64,000 nucleotides of DNA from Haliotis asinina (GCF_037392515.1 NC_090282.1:55390843-55454842), one strand, 5' to 3'; shown: positions 34,751 through 49,700, counted from the stretch's first letter. Program-made: numbers and translations. The notes: generated by a model not told the origin, from the sequence alone.

Positions 34751-37700
34751 CTGAAACAAGCAGTAGATGCATACTGGATCCGCAGAGCTGCTTAAATAGA
34801 GTGCTTTGGCACTCTTGATCACCCATATTTGTGCTCTACAGTTTAAGACATCAACAAAAACATTCAGTTTTTAAGACTGTTTACAAAGTCACATCTAAGC
34901 TAATTATTTAAAAGTGTCATCAGTGAGGGTCAGTTACCTGGGAGTGACATTGTATGTAGTAGTGTCGGTCACTTAACAAATAGACACATCAAGGTTACAG
35001 TGGTTTATGTCAGTTACCTTGGTAAGCAATGACATCTTGTTCCAGCCGTACTGACTAAGATGTGGAGCAGCTCCCTCACTGTACATGTGCAATCTCTCTG
35101 GAAGATGATGCATACAGTGTTACTGACAAAATTATAAAACAACACCAACATTCCAGACAAATTACAGTGACCTAATATTAACCACATGAATAAATCAATC
35201 CAGTGTTTGAACTTAGGAATGCTGTCATAGTAAAGTGTCAGTCACACAGTTAAGTCCCTGTCTGTATGGAAGAGATATTCCTGCAATAACTTAGTGTACA
35301 TTCTTAAAATGAAATATGCAACTAATTCCTTGTTGAAATAACTCACAATCTGCAACTGACCAGACAAAAATTAACATTCATGCATCAGGGCCCGATTAAA
35401 TCTATGTAAAACAAGTGATTAAATATATGTATAACAAGTGATTAAAGAAAATACTATAATTTTCTTCCCACATAAAAATGATTTTTACAATCAATGTTGA
35501 TGGTAAGAAAACTGGAAATCAAATTGTTAGACATGATCACTTGAGAAGCAAAAGCCAGTGCCAATTGTCTCACCAATATCTGAGGAGACACTGTAAGACC
35601 TTTTCCCAGGGAAGATGAAGAAGAAGATGCCACTTGCATTGAAGTAGGTACATCCAGTGTTGTTGATCCGTGCTGCAATGTATATGCTGTTTGTGCCATT
35701 GACCCTGCCAACTCGCACCTCTGTCTCAATGTATATGTCACTCCTACAACCAACATGAGACACACTCTGTAATAAGACTTTGCATGGAGTCATCAAATAT
35801 ATTGTAATCATCACAGTTTCCTAATGGAGGTTAACTGCTTTTGTTATTTTATGTATAGCAGAAACATTTTATAATTTTCACTTGATTCAGAAATATATGG
35901 TGTTTTCTACTTTCATGGTCATCATATGATAATTAAAATGACCTAATTCCACAATACACTACGCTGGTCTACCCAACAGAACAACACAGCCAAGTGTCTA
36001 CCCAACAGAACAACACAGCCAAGTGCCTACCAGTCAGCAGAACCAATGACATCCATTGTAGCTGTATAGTGATCAAAGTTTGTCTGGCACCAAACTATCG
36101 GCATTTCAGTCACCATCTGCCTCATCACATTGCCTGAGTCTGTGGAGATTACCTCAAACGCACCATTCTGCTGTGCTAGAAGTAAAGGCTCAGCATGCTC
36201 CGGATAGCCTACAATACGACATTCACATGTATCTGTACAACACAATTCAGCTGTGCTAGAAACAGAGACCATATAATAGAGGGACGGCCCTCAAGCCAAT
36301 GCGCGAAACCATCAGCGCTGCAGCTTGTGCTGTACAGTCTATCCGGAAGCTGACTGAAACGTGTGTTCACTTCAGTCATAGATTTTGCATATTTTCATTA
36401 CAAAGGTAAGATTTAACCTATCTCATTTATTCTCATGTACATACTTATATTTGCAACAGTGCGTCAGAGGTTTATTTGGGGTGCTAAAGCATATACATGT
36501 CTTTGATGAATGCTGTCATGTGTGATCGTTGTTCTGTGAGGACAATGGCGGCGGTGCAAAATCGGTGAAAGTCCCGATTTTGATTTTCAATAATGGCTAC
36601 TAATTCTCAATACCAATCCTTAGTTACTGGGATGGAATAATAGCAGATTAGTTAAAGTTTGGTTTAGTGGTATTTATAAGTCTGTAGAGGTTGCGTAATT
36701 TCTTATTTTGACTCATGCAATACAACGAAATATGAACTTTTTCTGAAATATTTACTTCATTTTTGCACATTTTCATAATAACAGCTTACTACTAGCATTT
36801 TAAAAATAAGTTTGTGAACATTCACAGTGATTTCCTCTTTATCTTGGTACCAAATTTATATGGCTACGATATGGCTATTTTATTTTTTGTGGCTTTTTTA
36901 TGTAAACCCACATTTGCATCATGTACTGCACATTTCAATTACCATGTAACAGATGACACAGCATTCATTTTGTTTATTAATATGACACGAACATATATTT
37001 AATTCATCCTACAAGTCTCATGCACTTATGGGTTGACAATAATTGTACATATTTTCATTTTTGTTCATTGTGATGAATATGGTTGCAGCAAATGTCCTTA
37101 TTTATCAGGAATTAATACATTTTTTTCTCTCTTTTTATCATCATTCTTCTTAATGAAGTTTAATTATGAGTTAAATTGACGTATTCAACTTTATATTTAT
37201 ATCATTACACCAATCACAGCATAAACTTATCAATATTTTGTCTTGTAGATGCCCAGGAAAAAGAAGTTTCAATGAACAGTTCTTGATTACTGCAGGTAAG
37301 TAAAAGTGGAAATAATATGTTCAAAATCTTGTCTCTGTTAGTTGTGGGTGCACACCAAAGAAATCATTTTATTGAATGAAAAATTGTTAATAAAAGTTGA
37401 TAATTTGTAGTTATTGGTAGTTATTATTCTATTGGTATTTGTATTATCCGTTACCTGCAGAAAAAAGTTTAAAATATCAAAGTCTTTGTATAATCAAGAA
37501 TTAATATTGCTTCTTTTCTTATGTCAACAAAGATACAGTGTTAGTTTAGTGCAATATTCCCATCTTGAGAGTAAGTAAACAGATATTGTTTGAAAGAGCA
37601 TTGACAACTAGCTATTGTATAATTTCAACAAGTATTTCGAGCACTTAATTCTTCTTATTTTTTCTTTAATATCAAACTTGTGTATCTCCTTTTTCAGTTC

Positions 37701-40700
37701 AACAGATGCACTGTGAGACTGAGCATGGAAGTCATTCTTCATTGACCTCACTGATGAACGCACAGATACCCCATGCCGGCAAGAAGCGACAGATTCTGAT
37801 GATTGTTCTGCCATAAATTCTGCGGTTTACAAAAACTGTGCGAAGATGTGAATAAGTCTATGAGGGCTGCTGACTTCTATACAGGTGTGCATCCTCCAAA
37901 TAAAATCTTCCTGATGCACATCTGATGATATATGATCCAAAGTACCTCTTTGTTGCTTGATAATGAACTTCATTGAACACATGGTGTAACTTTATTGTCA
38001 CAATGAAGAAAGTAATTGACTACCCATATATCTTCGTTTTTCTTCAACTATAAAATCGTTTATTACATCGGAATCTGTACTGATGGCTTTCGCAATTTTG
38101 ATTTGATCATGACCAAGTACAGAACCTGACAGTGATGCATCCATCATAGGGTCGCAAATGTATAACTTTCCTGTATCCATCATTTGAACTTTACTTGCAA
38201 GAGGCAAGACCTTTAACCGTGTTTTTCATTAGGTTTGAAACTGTGTGGTTTGGTGGTTGTTCTCTTTAAGATATTCGTGGACAAAGTTGTGTATAGATTT
38301 GATGTTTTTCATTTACAACATCATGTTTTAATATTTGAAAAAAATTAGTATATTCCTTAGTGTTAGTCACCTAAATGGTTGCATTTAGCAATACAGATAC
38401 ATACATTCATACACATATATTTATTTCTTCATAAAATAAATAAAATCAGAATCACACCCGCACAGTTCCTGTCAGTTGCAATTCCAGTATATTCGGAAAG
38501 GTATGTGATAATAAATTCTTCATGGTAGGTAACAAGATAAAATTAGAGTTATGAACCCTATGAAAATGATTAATTTCATCGGGTGGTGTGTTTGTGGGGT
38601 GGGGAGGCCCCACGACCTTTATGTCATGACAAGTTCAAGTTCTCAAGTCATTGTTTCATTCTCTCTGAATCTACTGTGAAAGAAACGGTCAAATGGTCAC
38701 AAAATCGGCTATATGTGGTTACTGTATGTAATGTTGTACCCTGACGTTTGTGAAAATTGTCCTCGTGGTTTTAGTAGTTCTGAGGAGCTTCCCTTTGCAA
38801 AAAAAACCACCATAATGTGTATATGTATCCGTACAGCTCCAAAAACATATCACTGTCAGCCCCAAACTGGCAGTCAAAAAACATTACTGTAACATTCGTG
38901 GATAATGTTAAATTGTGTTTCGTTGGGACTATCAATTCATAAAATTATGCGAATTAATATGAAATTACAAGAAATCTAGAGATATTGTGATGATGCGTTC
39001 AGCGAATATCTGGGATGTTGACAACAGTACTGTTACATGACTGACCTAAAACGGCTCGGATTTCGCGAATGATACACATTTTCAGCGATGTCATGAGTTG
39101 ATATGTGCATATGAGAGACAAGATAAAGACTACGATTATTGTAATCAGTTTATTGGAGCTGTTCATGTAATCTTTGACTGTCAATCGCAGCCAGTGAAAT
39201 CCAGCTAAGGAATTAACTCCTGTCAGGATATTACGCAATATTGTTCATGTGGATACCAGAGTGCTCATTTGCGAATGTCTGCGCATCTGTACCGGTAACC
39301 GGAAGTTAGCAGCTGGGTGTCGATGAGTATCAGTTACATGCCAAACTGTAGCACTGATGTTTAATGATGAACTGTTGGAGAGGACTGTCCCTCTATTATA
39401 TGGTCTCTGCTAGAAGTAAAGGCTCAGCATGCTCCGGAGAGCCTACAACACGACATTCACTGTGACAATTGAATCTGTACAAAATTGCCATACACTGTAA
39501 CATGTACACTGACAGCTATAAAAAACACAATTTGACATTCATACTTTCTTTACCCACACAAATGTCAACATACATAAATGTAACAGTCAGATATGTGAGA
39601 ACTTCTGTGAATAACTTCATCTGAAGATGTCCAGTCAACAACATCAGTGACACAACAATGACATCAAACAAAGGAGGGATCACTTGCAGTCTGTATTGTG
39701 TGTGCGCTACAAGTCATACTCGTGGTCTCTGGGGCATTGAAAGGCACAGACTTCTCAGGAACAGCTTTGGAATGGTCTGCCAGTGACCTTGATGGACACT
39801 AACTGCCTGTGAGATGCTAGAATGTTAATAGTCAACTGGCTCACCTCAAATATGACCTTGGCTCCATGCCCAAGACCAGACACACCGACAATGTACAGTG
39901 GACTGGACCAATGCTGGCGCTGACATCATGAGTTTTCACTTCATACTCTCCCTAATATACGATGCTAGAGCCAGAAACAAATATGTATGAACCAAAATGT
40001 TGTTACCTACTAATCCTTAATATCCAATATAACAGCTCCTAAGAAAATTGTCATACCATCAAAATCCTCCAGGTATGGGAGAGGGAAGGACTTGGCTGGA
40101 GGTGGAGGCCCAAAGTCTCCCTTGTGGCCTGTGTTTAGAGTGGTCAGTGAATACATCTCATCCAGACCAACACTGAAGCTAGCCATACCTTGTGTCACCT
40201 GAAACAGACATACAGTGTGCCATGTCCACCCCATTGGTGTTGGTAATCAACTCCATTTGCAGATACATTAGTGCGGCGCTATATACAGCAACATTCGGAG
40301 GGGTGTTTACTACATTGTTAGACATATTCCAGCTAGATCAACAGTGGCCTTAAGTAAGTGTGGACCAGAAAATCAGTTGACGGGTAATATTATTACAGGC
40401 TTTGTTCTTAGCCTACAGCAGTTGTTGGGCAGTGGATTAGCCAAGTGCCTGGCTTTGATTTACTACATGGGTACAATTAGATTGCATGTGTGAAGCCCAT
40501 TTCTGTGTCTCCCAACAGGGATCTTGTTGGCATATTGCTAAAAGCGACGCAAAACCATACCCACTCACTCTCAACAACATTTGTAGATACCTTGAGAGGA
40601 TCCAGTTGCTTGAAGTACACCGACTGTTTACTGTCAAAACTAAGCTTGCTGTACCACACATTCAGCTGGGACACATCAGCCTACAACACACAAGCAACAT

Positions 40701-43700
40701 GCCGTATTCTTGCATTCTTGCGAGAGATGTCCGCCACAACAATCACAGTATACACAGTATCACAATACCACCACAGTATTTCAATATTATCATGGTATCC
40801 ACTTTACATGTACGGGAAGTCCAAAAGTATTCATGATGGAGGTCTTTATGTATCAAGAAAGTCCAAAAGTATTAGTGGTGCATCCATTTATGTATTAGTG
40901 AAGCCCAAAAACATTAGTGATGCAGTTCTTTATGTGTAGGATATAACATGATCTGCTTCTTGTGGAAAATATCCAAGGGCCAAAGGTCCGCAGGCATTTT
41001 TCAAGGGAAGAGGGCTTACTTTTCAATAATGCCCACATGTCATGTTATATTCAACTTAAAAAACGACAAAAGATAAACCGGCTTAGAGGTTTTATCCACT
41101 AGGTTACAAAGGATCGCTGTGAGGAATGACTCAGTATGAACTGTATGTTTCTCGCAAGACAGGTAGTGCTGTCAACGCACATGCAGGGCATGGGTACCGC
41201 ATGTGAAGCACGTGCATTGCGAGTGCATTTTGCATGCAAGGGGTAGGGGGTGGCATCAGTTGCAAGTCTCATCCCAGTTGATTTCATAAGTGAATACCAA
41301 AATGTAATTTTCTGAATAAGATTGATATTTTATACTTATCCTGACTCATGCTTATTGCTTATCTCCTCTTCCCTGGCAAAGGTAGTGGAATCTTCTGAGT
41401 TCAAATGAGGTCTGATCAAGCGGCTCGTATGCATCACTTGTGAGATGTTAGTACGATGTTTAGATCCCATGCTGGGGCTCTAAACCTATGTTGTTGATCT
41501 TCCAACATGAAGGAGCTTAACAAGGCAAGTAGCTCGGGTACTCGAGTCAGTTTGGTCCCTATTTCCATGGTGACGACTGAGTTGAGAGCTGCCAAGTATG
41601 TAGATAATGTAGAGCCTATCAGACTTCTGGAATATCGTAAGTGACATAAATATTCTGCTTTCTGCTGATATTTTGTCTTCATTGCTGTGAAGCCTTCTTC
41701 TTGGTGTATGTCTCAAATCACTTCCACTTGCAAGTGTAAGTGAATTTCCGTACGGCTAAGGTAACTGCTTTTGCTGCACTCATCGAGTATCCTCTGTATT
41801 TTAAACAGATTTTTGATATGTTCCACACGTTTAGTCGGAGCGCAGATGGGTCGCTTTCTGCCTGTTTCGTGTGGGGATGGAGGAAAACATTTTCCCAATC
41901 TGGTAGTTGTAGTGTTGGTTACCCTAACTCCTCTATGAGTGCTGGAGACCAATGTCTCGTTGGTCAGTAAGGCATGAGTTGTAGCCTCCTGGTCTGTTAT
42001 ATTTCTCTTTGGTAGTAGCACTGGAGGGGGAAACGTGAATGCGTTTAGTCCTTCCCATGGGATGCTGACAGCGTCTGTTACCCAGACTAACGGATCTGGT
42101 ACCGGTGATACATAGGTTGTTGTTTGTTTGTTGAACCTTGTTGCAAAAAAGTCTATTTGCTGTGATCCGAATGTCTGGATGATTAGTTGAAATGCCTCTC
42201 AATGCAGCATCCACTCTGATGATGATTGATAAAGAGACGATGCTGCAGACTCTTGGTACGTGACATGCTTTTATTCAAACTAATCAAACTGTCGACCATG
42301 TCAAAGAGTTGAAACGTCAGGTGTAGTAGAGATGGCGATCTCATTGACCCTTGCTTGTTCATGTAGAAAGCCATTGGTGAGCTGTCCGTGTGGATCATCA
42401 GTACCTTGTCTTTCAGTGCTGTCGACCAGTGATGGATAACATCCATCACCACTTTCATCTCCAACTGGTTGATGGGAAGAGCAATCTTCCTTCGTTCAGA
42501 TTCCTGCTGCAACCTCGTTGCTTAGATGGGCACCCCATCCTTCGAGAGACGTGTCTATAAAGAGATGGTTGTTGAATGTCGACTGTAACCTATAGGTTTC
42601 TGTGCAGGCCTTCGACTGGGGAGTCCATCAAAGTGGGTATTATCTCAGATGTCCATTGTCGTAAACCGGTCAAGACTTGAAACCGTGACTCAGGAAATCG
42701 CTGTCATAGATGCAGCTGTAGTATCTAGTCATGTCCTGAGCTGACGTGAGCAGACTGAATAGACATCGTCACTGTCGTAGTGGTAACGGAGAGAGTAGAA
42801 CTTGTTCTAACTTCGGCTTGACATTTGACCCACCGAGCCCCCGGACAGCGATATATTTCAATGTAGTGATGAATCCAATGCCAGTAGCCTGATAGTGAAG
42901 TGCCCCTGTAGACTGAGTTGACGTCTCTCACGATGAGCTAGTATGCCGTAAATCTACGTCATTCTTAGTCTTCAGATCCTCAACCCTGCTCATTATTATT
43001 GAGTTGACATGTGAAGGTAGTCTATTTACAGCTGTCTGTCTGTTTGTTGAGAAATCAGATCTCCTGATAGGCAACCCTGGATCTGCTGTTAGAGGACCTA
43101 TATGCCGTCTGGAGAATCAATTGACACTGTAGACTGCTAATCTAGTGTGTAATCGACATCTTTCCATCGTTGCAAGTGTGAAAGTTTAACGCAAACGACT
43201 TCCTGACACTGGGACAATAAGACAGATTGAAGACAAGACGTCAGCGACAGGGCGTTGTCTCTTGGGGATCAATCAGATTGAAGACATGATTTCACCAGCA
43301 GGGTGTTGTCTCTCCTTCACTGACAAGTAGACCTGTGAGTGTACTCACCCAAGCGGGTGCACTCACTCAACGTAGGTGGATGATAAGGACAATGGTGACA
43401 ATCTTCCTGAGCAGGGGCGTGCATACGCCTCCTCTTCATCCTCAGGAGTGAGTGCAGATCTAGTTGAGTGCTCACAAGGAGTAGCAGTCGATATAGTGGA
43501 AGATTGTAGTCTTCGTTGTTCTTCAACATGACCTCCAAGCTCATGTTCCATGTAGGTGTCTGTGTCGAACGGCTGTGTTGAGTGCAGTCACGGCTGACTC
43601 GTAGAGATGTCGGCTGTGATGACCGAGGCTGATTGCTGATCCTGAGCGGTGACTATGTAGTCATGGCCCATCTAGGAGCAACTGTCTACGTAGTTGTTGA

Positions 43701-46700
43701 TTCTGCGACGACTTCGTTGCAGATGACTTCGACGACGATGATGATCTAGGCTTCTTAGGCTGCAACAGTCCCATTCCCGATGAAGTACTCTTCTTTGGTC
43801 TAGGGGACAACTCGCTGGACCCAAGGTATAACCCTGGGGACACGCCTGACTGGTAACTGGAATGAAACTCAGTAGTAAATCAAAAACAGTTACCGAAACT
43901 AAATCATCCGATTAGACATGACTAATGAAAGTCGACGGTTGACGAAATACATGCTATATCAGCACACCATAATCATGAAAAAACAACCTGTGATACATAT
44001 ACATAAACCAAATACCACATACGACATACACATAGTTAAAGGACCGAAATAATTGAAAAACTTATCGCCGTAGTGGAGACTCCAAGTGACTCCAGCTGCC
44101 CTCATTGGGCGATAAGGAGAGAGTGAAGAGCATGGCCGGTCACATGACCAATGCGTGGGAAAGAGGAGGCTAGACATGGGTGAGTGTATTTTACGTCCGC
44201 ATCTTTTTAGAAGGGAACTTCAAGGGATTTCAGGTATTCCAGTACCCTTGCCAGGGAAGAGGAGATAAGCAAATAGGCATGAGTCAGGATAAGGAAAAAT
44301 TATTGAAATTACGTCCAAAGTATCTATCTTCGGTCGGTTTATAAGTGTAGAATATAACATGACCCACAGGCATTATTGAAAAGTAAGCCTTCTTCCCTCG
44401 AGAAATTCCTGCCAGCCTCCGGCCTTTGGGCATTTCCCTCTGGAAGCAGGCTTACTTGTCAATAATGCCCATGGGTCATGTTATATTCTACATGTATAGC
44501 CCCAAAATATTAGTGATGCCATCCTTTATGCATTAGTAAAGTCTAAAAGCATTAGTGATGGTAGTAGGAAGACTTATGTAACCCAGACATCAGGGTTGGC
44601 ATCTTCAGAATGTTACCAGCCCAAAAAGGATTTAACCAGACTAGATGTGGTGAATGGGCTGGGTAGCTAATAATTCAGACCTTCTGTCACAAACCTACCC
44701 TATCTCGGGAGGTTGGACCTCCCTCTGTACACTGTAGTAGATAGGTTACTAGAGGACACTGGTATTATGGAATAGATAGGAAGAAATACCTTAATATGTT
44801 CATGAATTCAATGCCACAGTGACTTACAAAGCTTCCTCCAATGTGGAGTGTGACGGTCTGTGGCCCAACAGGTCTGGGGGAGCATCTCACCTCCCTTGTA
44901 CAGAGGGAGTGGTTCAGCGTCTGCAATAGCATGAAGAACCTGTATGTGAGCTACTTGCATCATGGAAATGTGAAAACCGGAGGACATGATGAAATCTCAG
45001 TAAACCGCACTGAATGGCCCAATAATTTCCAGATACATCCTTGGTTTTGACAGTACAGTATTACTTAGTACTTAGTCTAGGTTCTGATAAATGTCATTGA
45101 TAAATGTTGGTCAAGGTCCATGTTTTGATAAATATCATTATTAAGTGTCGGTAAAGATCCACGTTCTGATACATATTATTGATAAATGTTGGTCAAGATC
45201 CACGTTCTAATACATATATCATTGTTAAATGTCAGTCAAGGTCCACGTTCTGATACATATCATTGTTAAATATTGGTCAAGGTCTGTATTCTGGTAGATA
45301 CCATTGTTATATGTTGGTCAAGGTCGGTGTTCTGGTAGATATCACTGTCACAATATATGCTGGGTAGGTGGTGGCAGGTGTTCTGTTACATAAGATTGTT
45401 TTATGTTGGTCTAGGTCTGTGTATTCTGCTACATACCATCGTCTCAATGATGATGGAGAGTTCCTTGGTATCTGGACTGACCAGTGAGACATACGTCCCT
45501 CCCATTGCAAGCCGGCCCACTCCAGATCCATGATTAAGATAGTTCCAGCCTATCTCGGTAAACTGTGTAGTATGACCTACCGACAAATGCACACAGAATG
45601 ATAGGACAATAAAGAATTAGAACAATATTTGATGGCAAAAGAATGTTAAATTGGCAATAAGAAACATTGACCACATTTCACACTAACACCACATAGCATA
45701 TGACATAATACCTCTACATTCATCAGCTACATCTCACAAAATAACTGTAGGACACACCCCAATTCATACCTGAATTGTCGGCATATGTCATCCTATCCCA
45801 TTTGTGTAGATTTTTGCTCATGTTGTTGATCATAGGATTGCCTGGTCCAGATTATTTACAGACTGCCATCATATAGTAAGAATGCTGCTGAGTGCAGTGT
45901 AAAACTAAACTCACTCACCCAATCCAAACACATTTGACACGACTGTAGAGATATGTAACAAAAACATCTCCAGGTTGTTCTATCCCAAGCAACTGGGGGC
46001 ATTTGAACAAATTGTGGTGTTTTGGTCCTTTGCAGTGTCAAATTATTACCCAAAGGAAATGCTATGATTTAGTGGGGGTGGGCAGTTGTTCCCGCACAGT
46101 CAGACTTTGCACTGCACCTTTCCAATAAACAAAGAAGCCATTAACCATATATGAAAAAATTCCAACAAATGATTACACAGATGTTGGCTGAGAGTTCAAA
46201 AGATGAAGATTCAATAATTCCTTATGCATTAAAAATTTCATAGGAAGACTTGTGCTGCATATCTCCTACAGATGTGATATTCCCAAATTTGATGATTGTC
46301 TTATGACTTGGGAAGGAAAAGTGTCTGCAATGAGTCCATCACCCTCAGACATGCCATTATTTCCAGTGTTGATGATGGAAGCAGACTATGTGAAAGATCT
46401 GCAGACCATGTGAAAGATCTGCATCCCACCATAGTGGTCACAAGTTGATATGGATGAGGTAGGGCAGAGACCATATACTGGTATATGGTCTCTGGGTAGG
46501 GTATTGGCTATAATACAGTCATCCCTCGCCATAATGCGGGTCTTTCGGTCCACGGATGAACCCCCGCGTTATTAGACATCCGCGTTATAGTACCTATTAC
46601 ATAATGTGGAACAAAGGCAGAGTTAGATCGTATATTCCAAGGACATAACAAAACTGCTGTTTCGTGAATTGGGTCCAGTAAAAATATATCGTATAGTTGA

Positions 46701-49700
46701 AGTTGAAAATAAACAAACTTTGAAAATGAAAATATATATATGTATGGGAAACTTTGCCATAAAAATTCACTACCTGTTATCAAAGATGTATATTCATGTG
46801 AATATACGTCGTTGTTGTTATTCAACTAAGCCGGAAATAGCAATCAGCTGTGCATACATGTTTTGCTTCAATGTACCGGTGATTCAGGTAAAAACAATCC
46901 CATAATATTACATCAAAGAGCTTCTATTCCATTATCAGAATATTTTACATATTAAGCTGTTATTGTAACAGATTATTTTACATTGCTATCAGGCTAGTAT
47001 AAAATCGAGTTTTCTGCAAACATATTTAACATAATATGAACACAGGCCGTTACCTGTCTTAATACAATTCACGTAGGAGACAGTTTGACAAGTCACCGCT
47101 GACTTCCCGTGATACTTGTAACTTTGATTGTAAAAAAAACCCAAAATTTTGCCCATTTAATTGTTCAATGAGTCAATAACACAGTAACTACTTGTCGTAA
47201 CTCGACTGATAGCATGTCTTGTCTTTCATAAGTTACTGCTACGATGTTGGTACGATTACTATTGAGAAAACCCTACATGTTTTAAGCATGTGAAACACAA
47301 TGGATCTGTACGATAAACACTGTCAGTTGCCATCCGCACTGAATTTCACTAGTTTACGTAAAGTTATAAGAGCCCAGCAGCGGATTTGTTGATGAGCTAT
47401 TTTCGAATTCATGAAGGGGTGTGATCGCAGTACAACCTTTTTATGGGAGCCAACAATTACCCCGCGGTTTAACCGAATCCGCGGTATCGCGAAGCACGTT
47501 ATTGCAAGGGATGACTGTATTTTGTGCTTCTTGTGTCTCACTTTGGGCTGCACCTTTATCTGGTCTGATGAGAAATAAAAGCAGAAAGTTTTGTACAGAA
47601 GAATCTTGGAAGGAGTAGCACTTTGTTGATACAACTGATCATTGTGGAGTTGTCTTTCATGACCACAACCACTTCTGCCAAAGGAAGATCTGAAGTGGTC
47701 TTGCACTGAGCTGATGAGCAGACTTCATAGAACTGGGTGAACATGATTTTCCGCCATCTGTTCTATTAAGAGGTTGAGAGTCCTCACATGAGCATTGGAC
47801 AGTTGGTATTAGTTCGGACTTCAGCTCATACACAATCAAAAACAATCAACACTGATGTTAGAGTAGTCGGCTAATATAATCCATCAAGCTGTTTGATGAC
47901 CACACATAACACAGGAACAACTGTAAAATAACATGGTAGAAAAAGAGAGTTCACTTCACAATTTGTTCATATGTTCATAAGTTACATACCCCTTTGATAC
48001 TGATTTGAAGGGTCAAATAAGGGGTCGGCTTATCTTTGAGAATGTAATTTTCTGAATAAAATTGACAATTCATACTTTGTCTGAATGGGATAGTGGGGAG
48101 GGCTTGACGTCATGAGTCAGGATAAGTATAAATTATCAGTTTTATAAAGAAAATTACATATTTTTCCTTATCCTGACTCATGCTTATTTGTTTACAAAAT
48201 TCGATGAAATCAGCAGTGGGTCAGACCATTGCGTCCAGTTCACCTTCAGGAACTGTAATGGCAGGAATTCAGTCCTCATCTTCCAATATAAATCCGTGAA
48301 ACGGGGTATCACTTTCAGTCTAACTTCTCCTCTTGTGAAGCGATCACTGATTTGACCATGATGATATATAGATCAGCTAGCATCCTACTAGTGCCTATGC
48401 AGCTGTATGTCAAGGTTCCTGTCAAGGCAAGATGTGACCTTTCACATGTACAAGTATCTTCCTCATGCTAGTCTGTTCGAGATGTGCACATGGACTCTCA
48501 ACCATTTTACTCAGCAGAGTGTCTTGGTCTCAACCAGTAATGTGATAAAGAGTGAGATTATAGATACACTAGTTTCTTCCTCCCATTAGCTATCTACAGC
48601 ATCTGCACAAGTAACTCCTTTACGAGTACAGGTCATCTTGATAAAAAGTTTTGAGTGAAACTCAGTGCCTTTGTGGAACCATTAGTCGTTGTGGTACAAC
48701 AACTGGCCCAAACTGGTGAATGCCAGTGACGCCCTCAGTGGTGATGTCTCGTAGGTGGTGGTTGGCAAATACCGTGGCTGATGTAAAAAAGCAGCCGTCC
48801 ATTATCATTGTAAGTGAGCTATTTCCATGTACAGCGGGTGTTAACGCCAAAGGCTTTTACTTCATGTGGATTGGAGGCTCGCTGAGGTTCAAGTTCTGCT
48901 GCTTTGTAGGCCTTACTATCATGGCTCTCTTCCAGCTTGAATGAGCGTAGTAGGGCGAGAAAAACTGGCACCGATCCCAGATCTCCGGGTGATGGCACAA
49001 ATGACTGCTGCTGAGTAGGTCAATAGTGTAAAGCTTTAACTTCTTCAGTATGCTGTAGGTGACATAAGTAGTCCTCTACTTGAGGATGTGCGGCTTTCAT
49101 TGCAGTGAAGCTCTCCCGCTTGGTGCTGTCTCAAATCACATCCATTTATCATCGTATAAGGTGCAAGTAGATCTACTTGGAAATAAGGTGACTAGCTTCT
49201 CTGCTCTAGCGGAATATCCTCGATGTATCAAGCAGGCTTTGATATGATCCATACATCCAGCTGGAATGCTGTCCGAGTGCTTGTTTGGTGTGCGGATGGA
49301 TGAGTTGGTTCTTTCATTCTGGAAGGCTCAGTGATGGTTGCGCTATTTCCTTGATGAGTACTGGAAACCATTCTCTCTCTGGCCAGTAGACATGATGAAA
49401 GTCACTTGCAGCATGGTTGTCTGTTTATCTTGCCAGTGACTTTCATTAGTATGACTGGAGGCGGGAACGTGTGAGCGTTTCCAACAATTCCTGCTGTATT
49501 CACTCTGTTGGAGATGGCTGTAAAGGACGTGATATGCCTTTATGTAGATATTCAAGTCGTCGACGATTTCGAAGATTTGAAAGTTTAGCTGTAGTAGCCT
49601 GTGAGATCATGTTGCTTGTTTATGTAGAATGCTAATTTGGAGTTGTCTGTTCCTCAATGCAGTCGACTGCTGAAACAGTGCATTGATTACAACTTTCATC

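Larger units (their letters stand above)
41304..44300 (-). mobile_element. DIRS-like retroelement C
   Basis: Left end cttatcctgactcatgctta, ttgcttatctcctcttccct, ggcaaaggtagtggaat (41336-41395) is inverted at 44238-44296. On the minus strand: Ser-rich gag start (43843), little or no RT, RNase H (about 42560-42183) and recombinase N-terminal domain (42021-41434). The catalytic end of the recombinase is missing before the terminal repeat. The element and its flanking MITEs split a 37-bp array in a GALC intron. Sense orientation. Confidence 0.8.

Noticed and set aside
34511..34795. Plus-strand ORF with C-x2-C pairs ([14 protein letters not shown])
   Set aside because: It is the exact antisense of the last GALC exon; the apparent zinc motif is accidental.
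36262..39408. Assigning the TIR element to hAT on the basis of CAGAG termini
   Set aside because: An 8-bp target duplication could not be fitted exactly (the flanking match is 7 bp) and no hAT transposase motif is readable.
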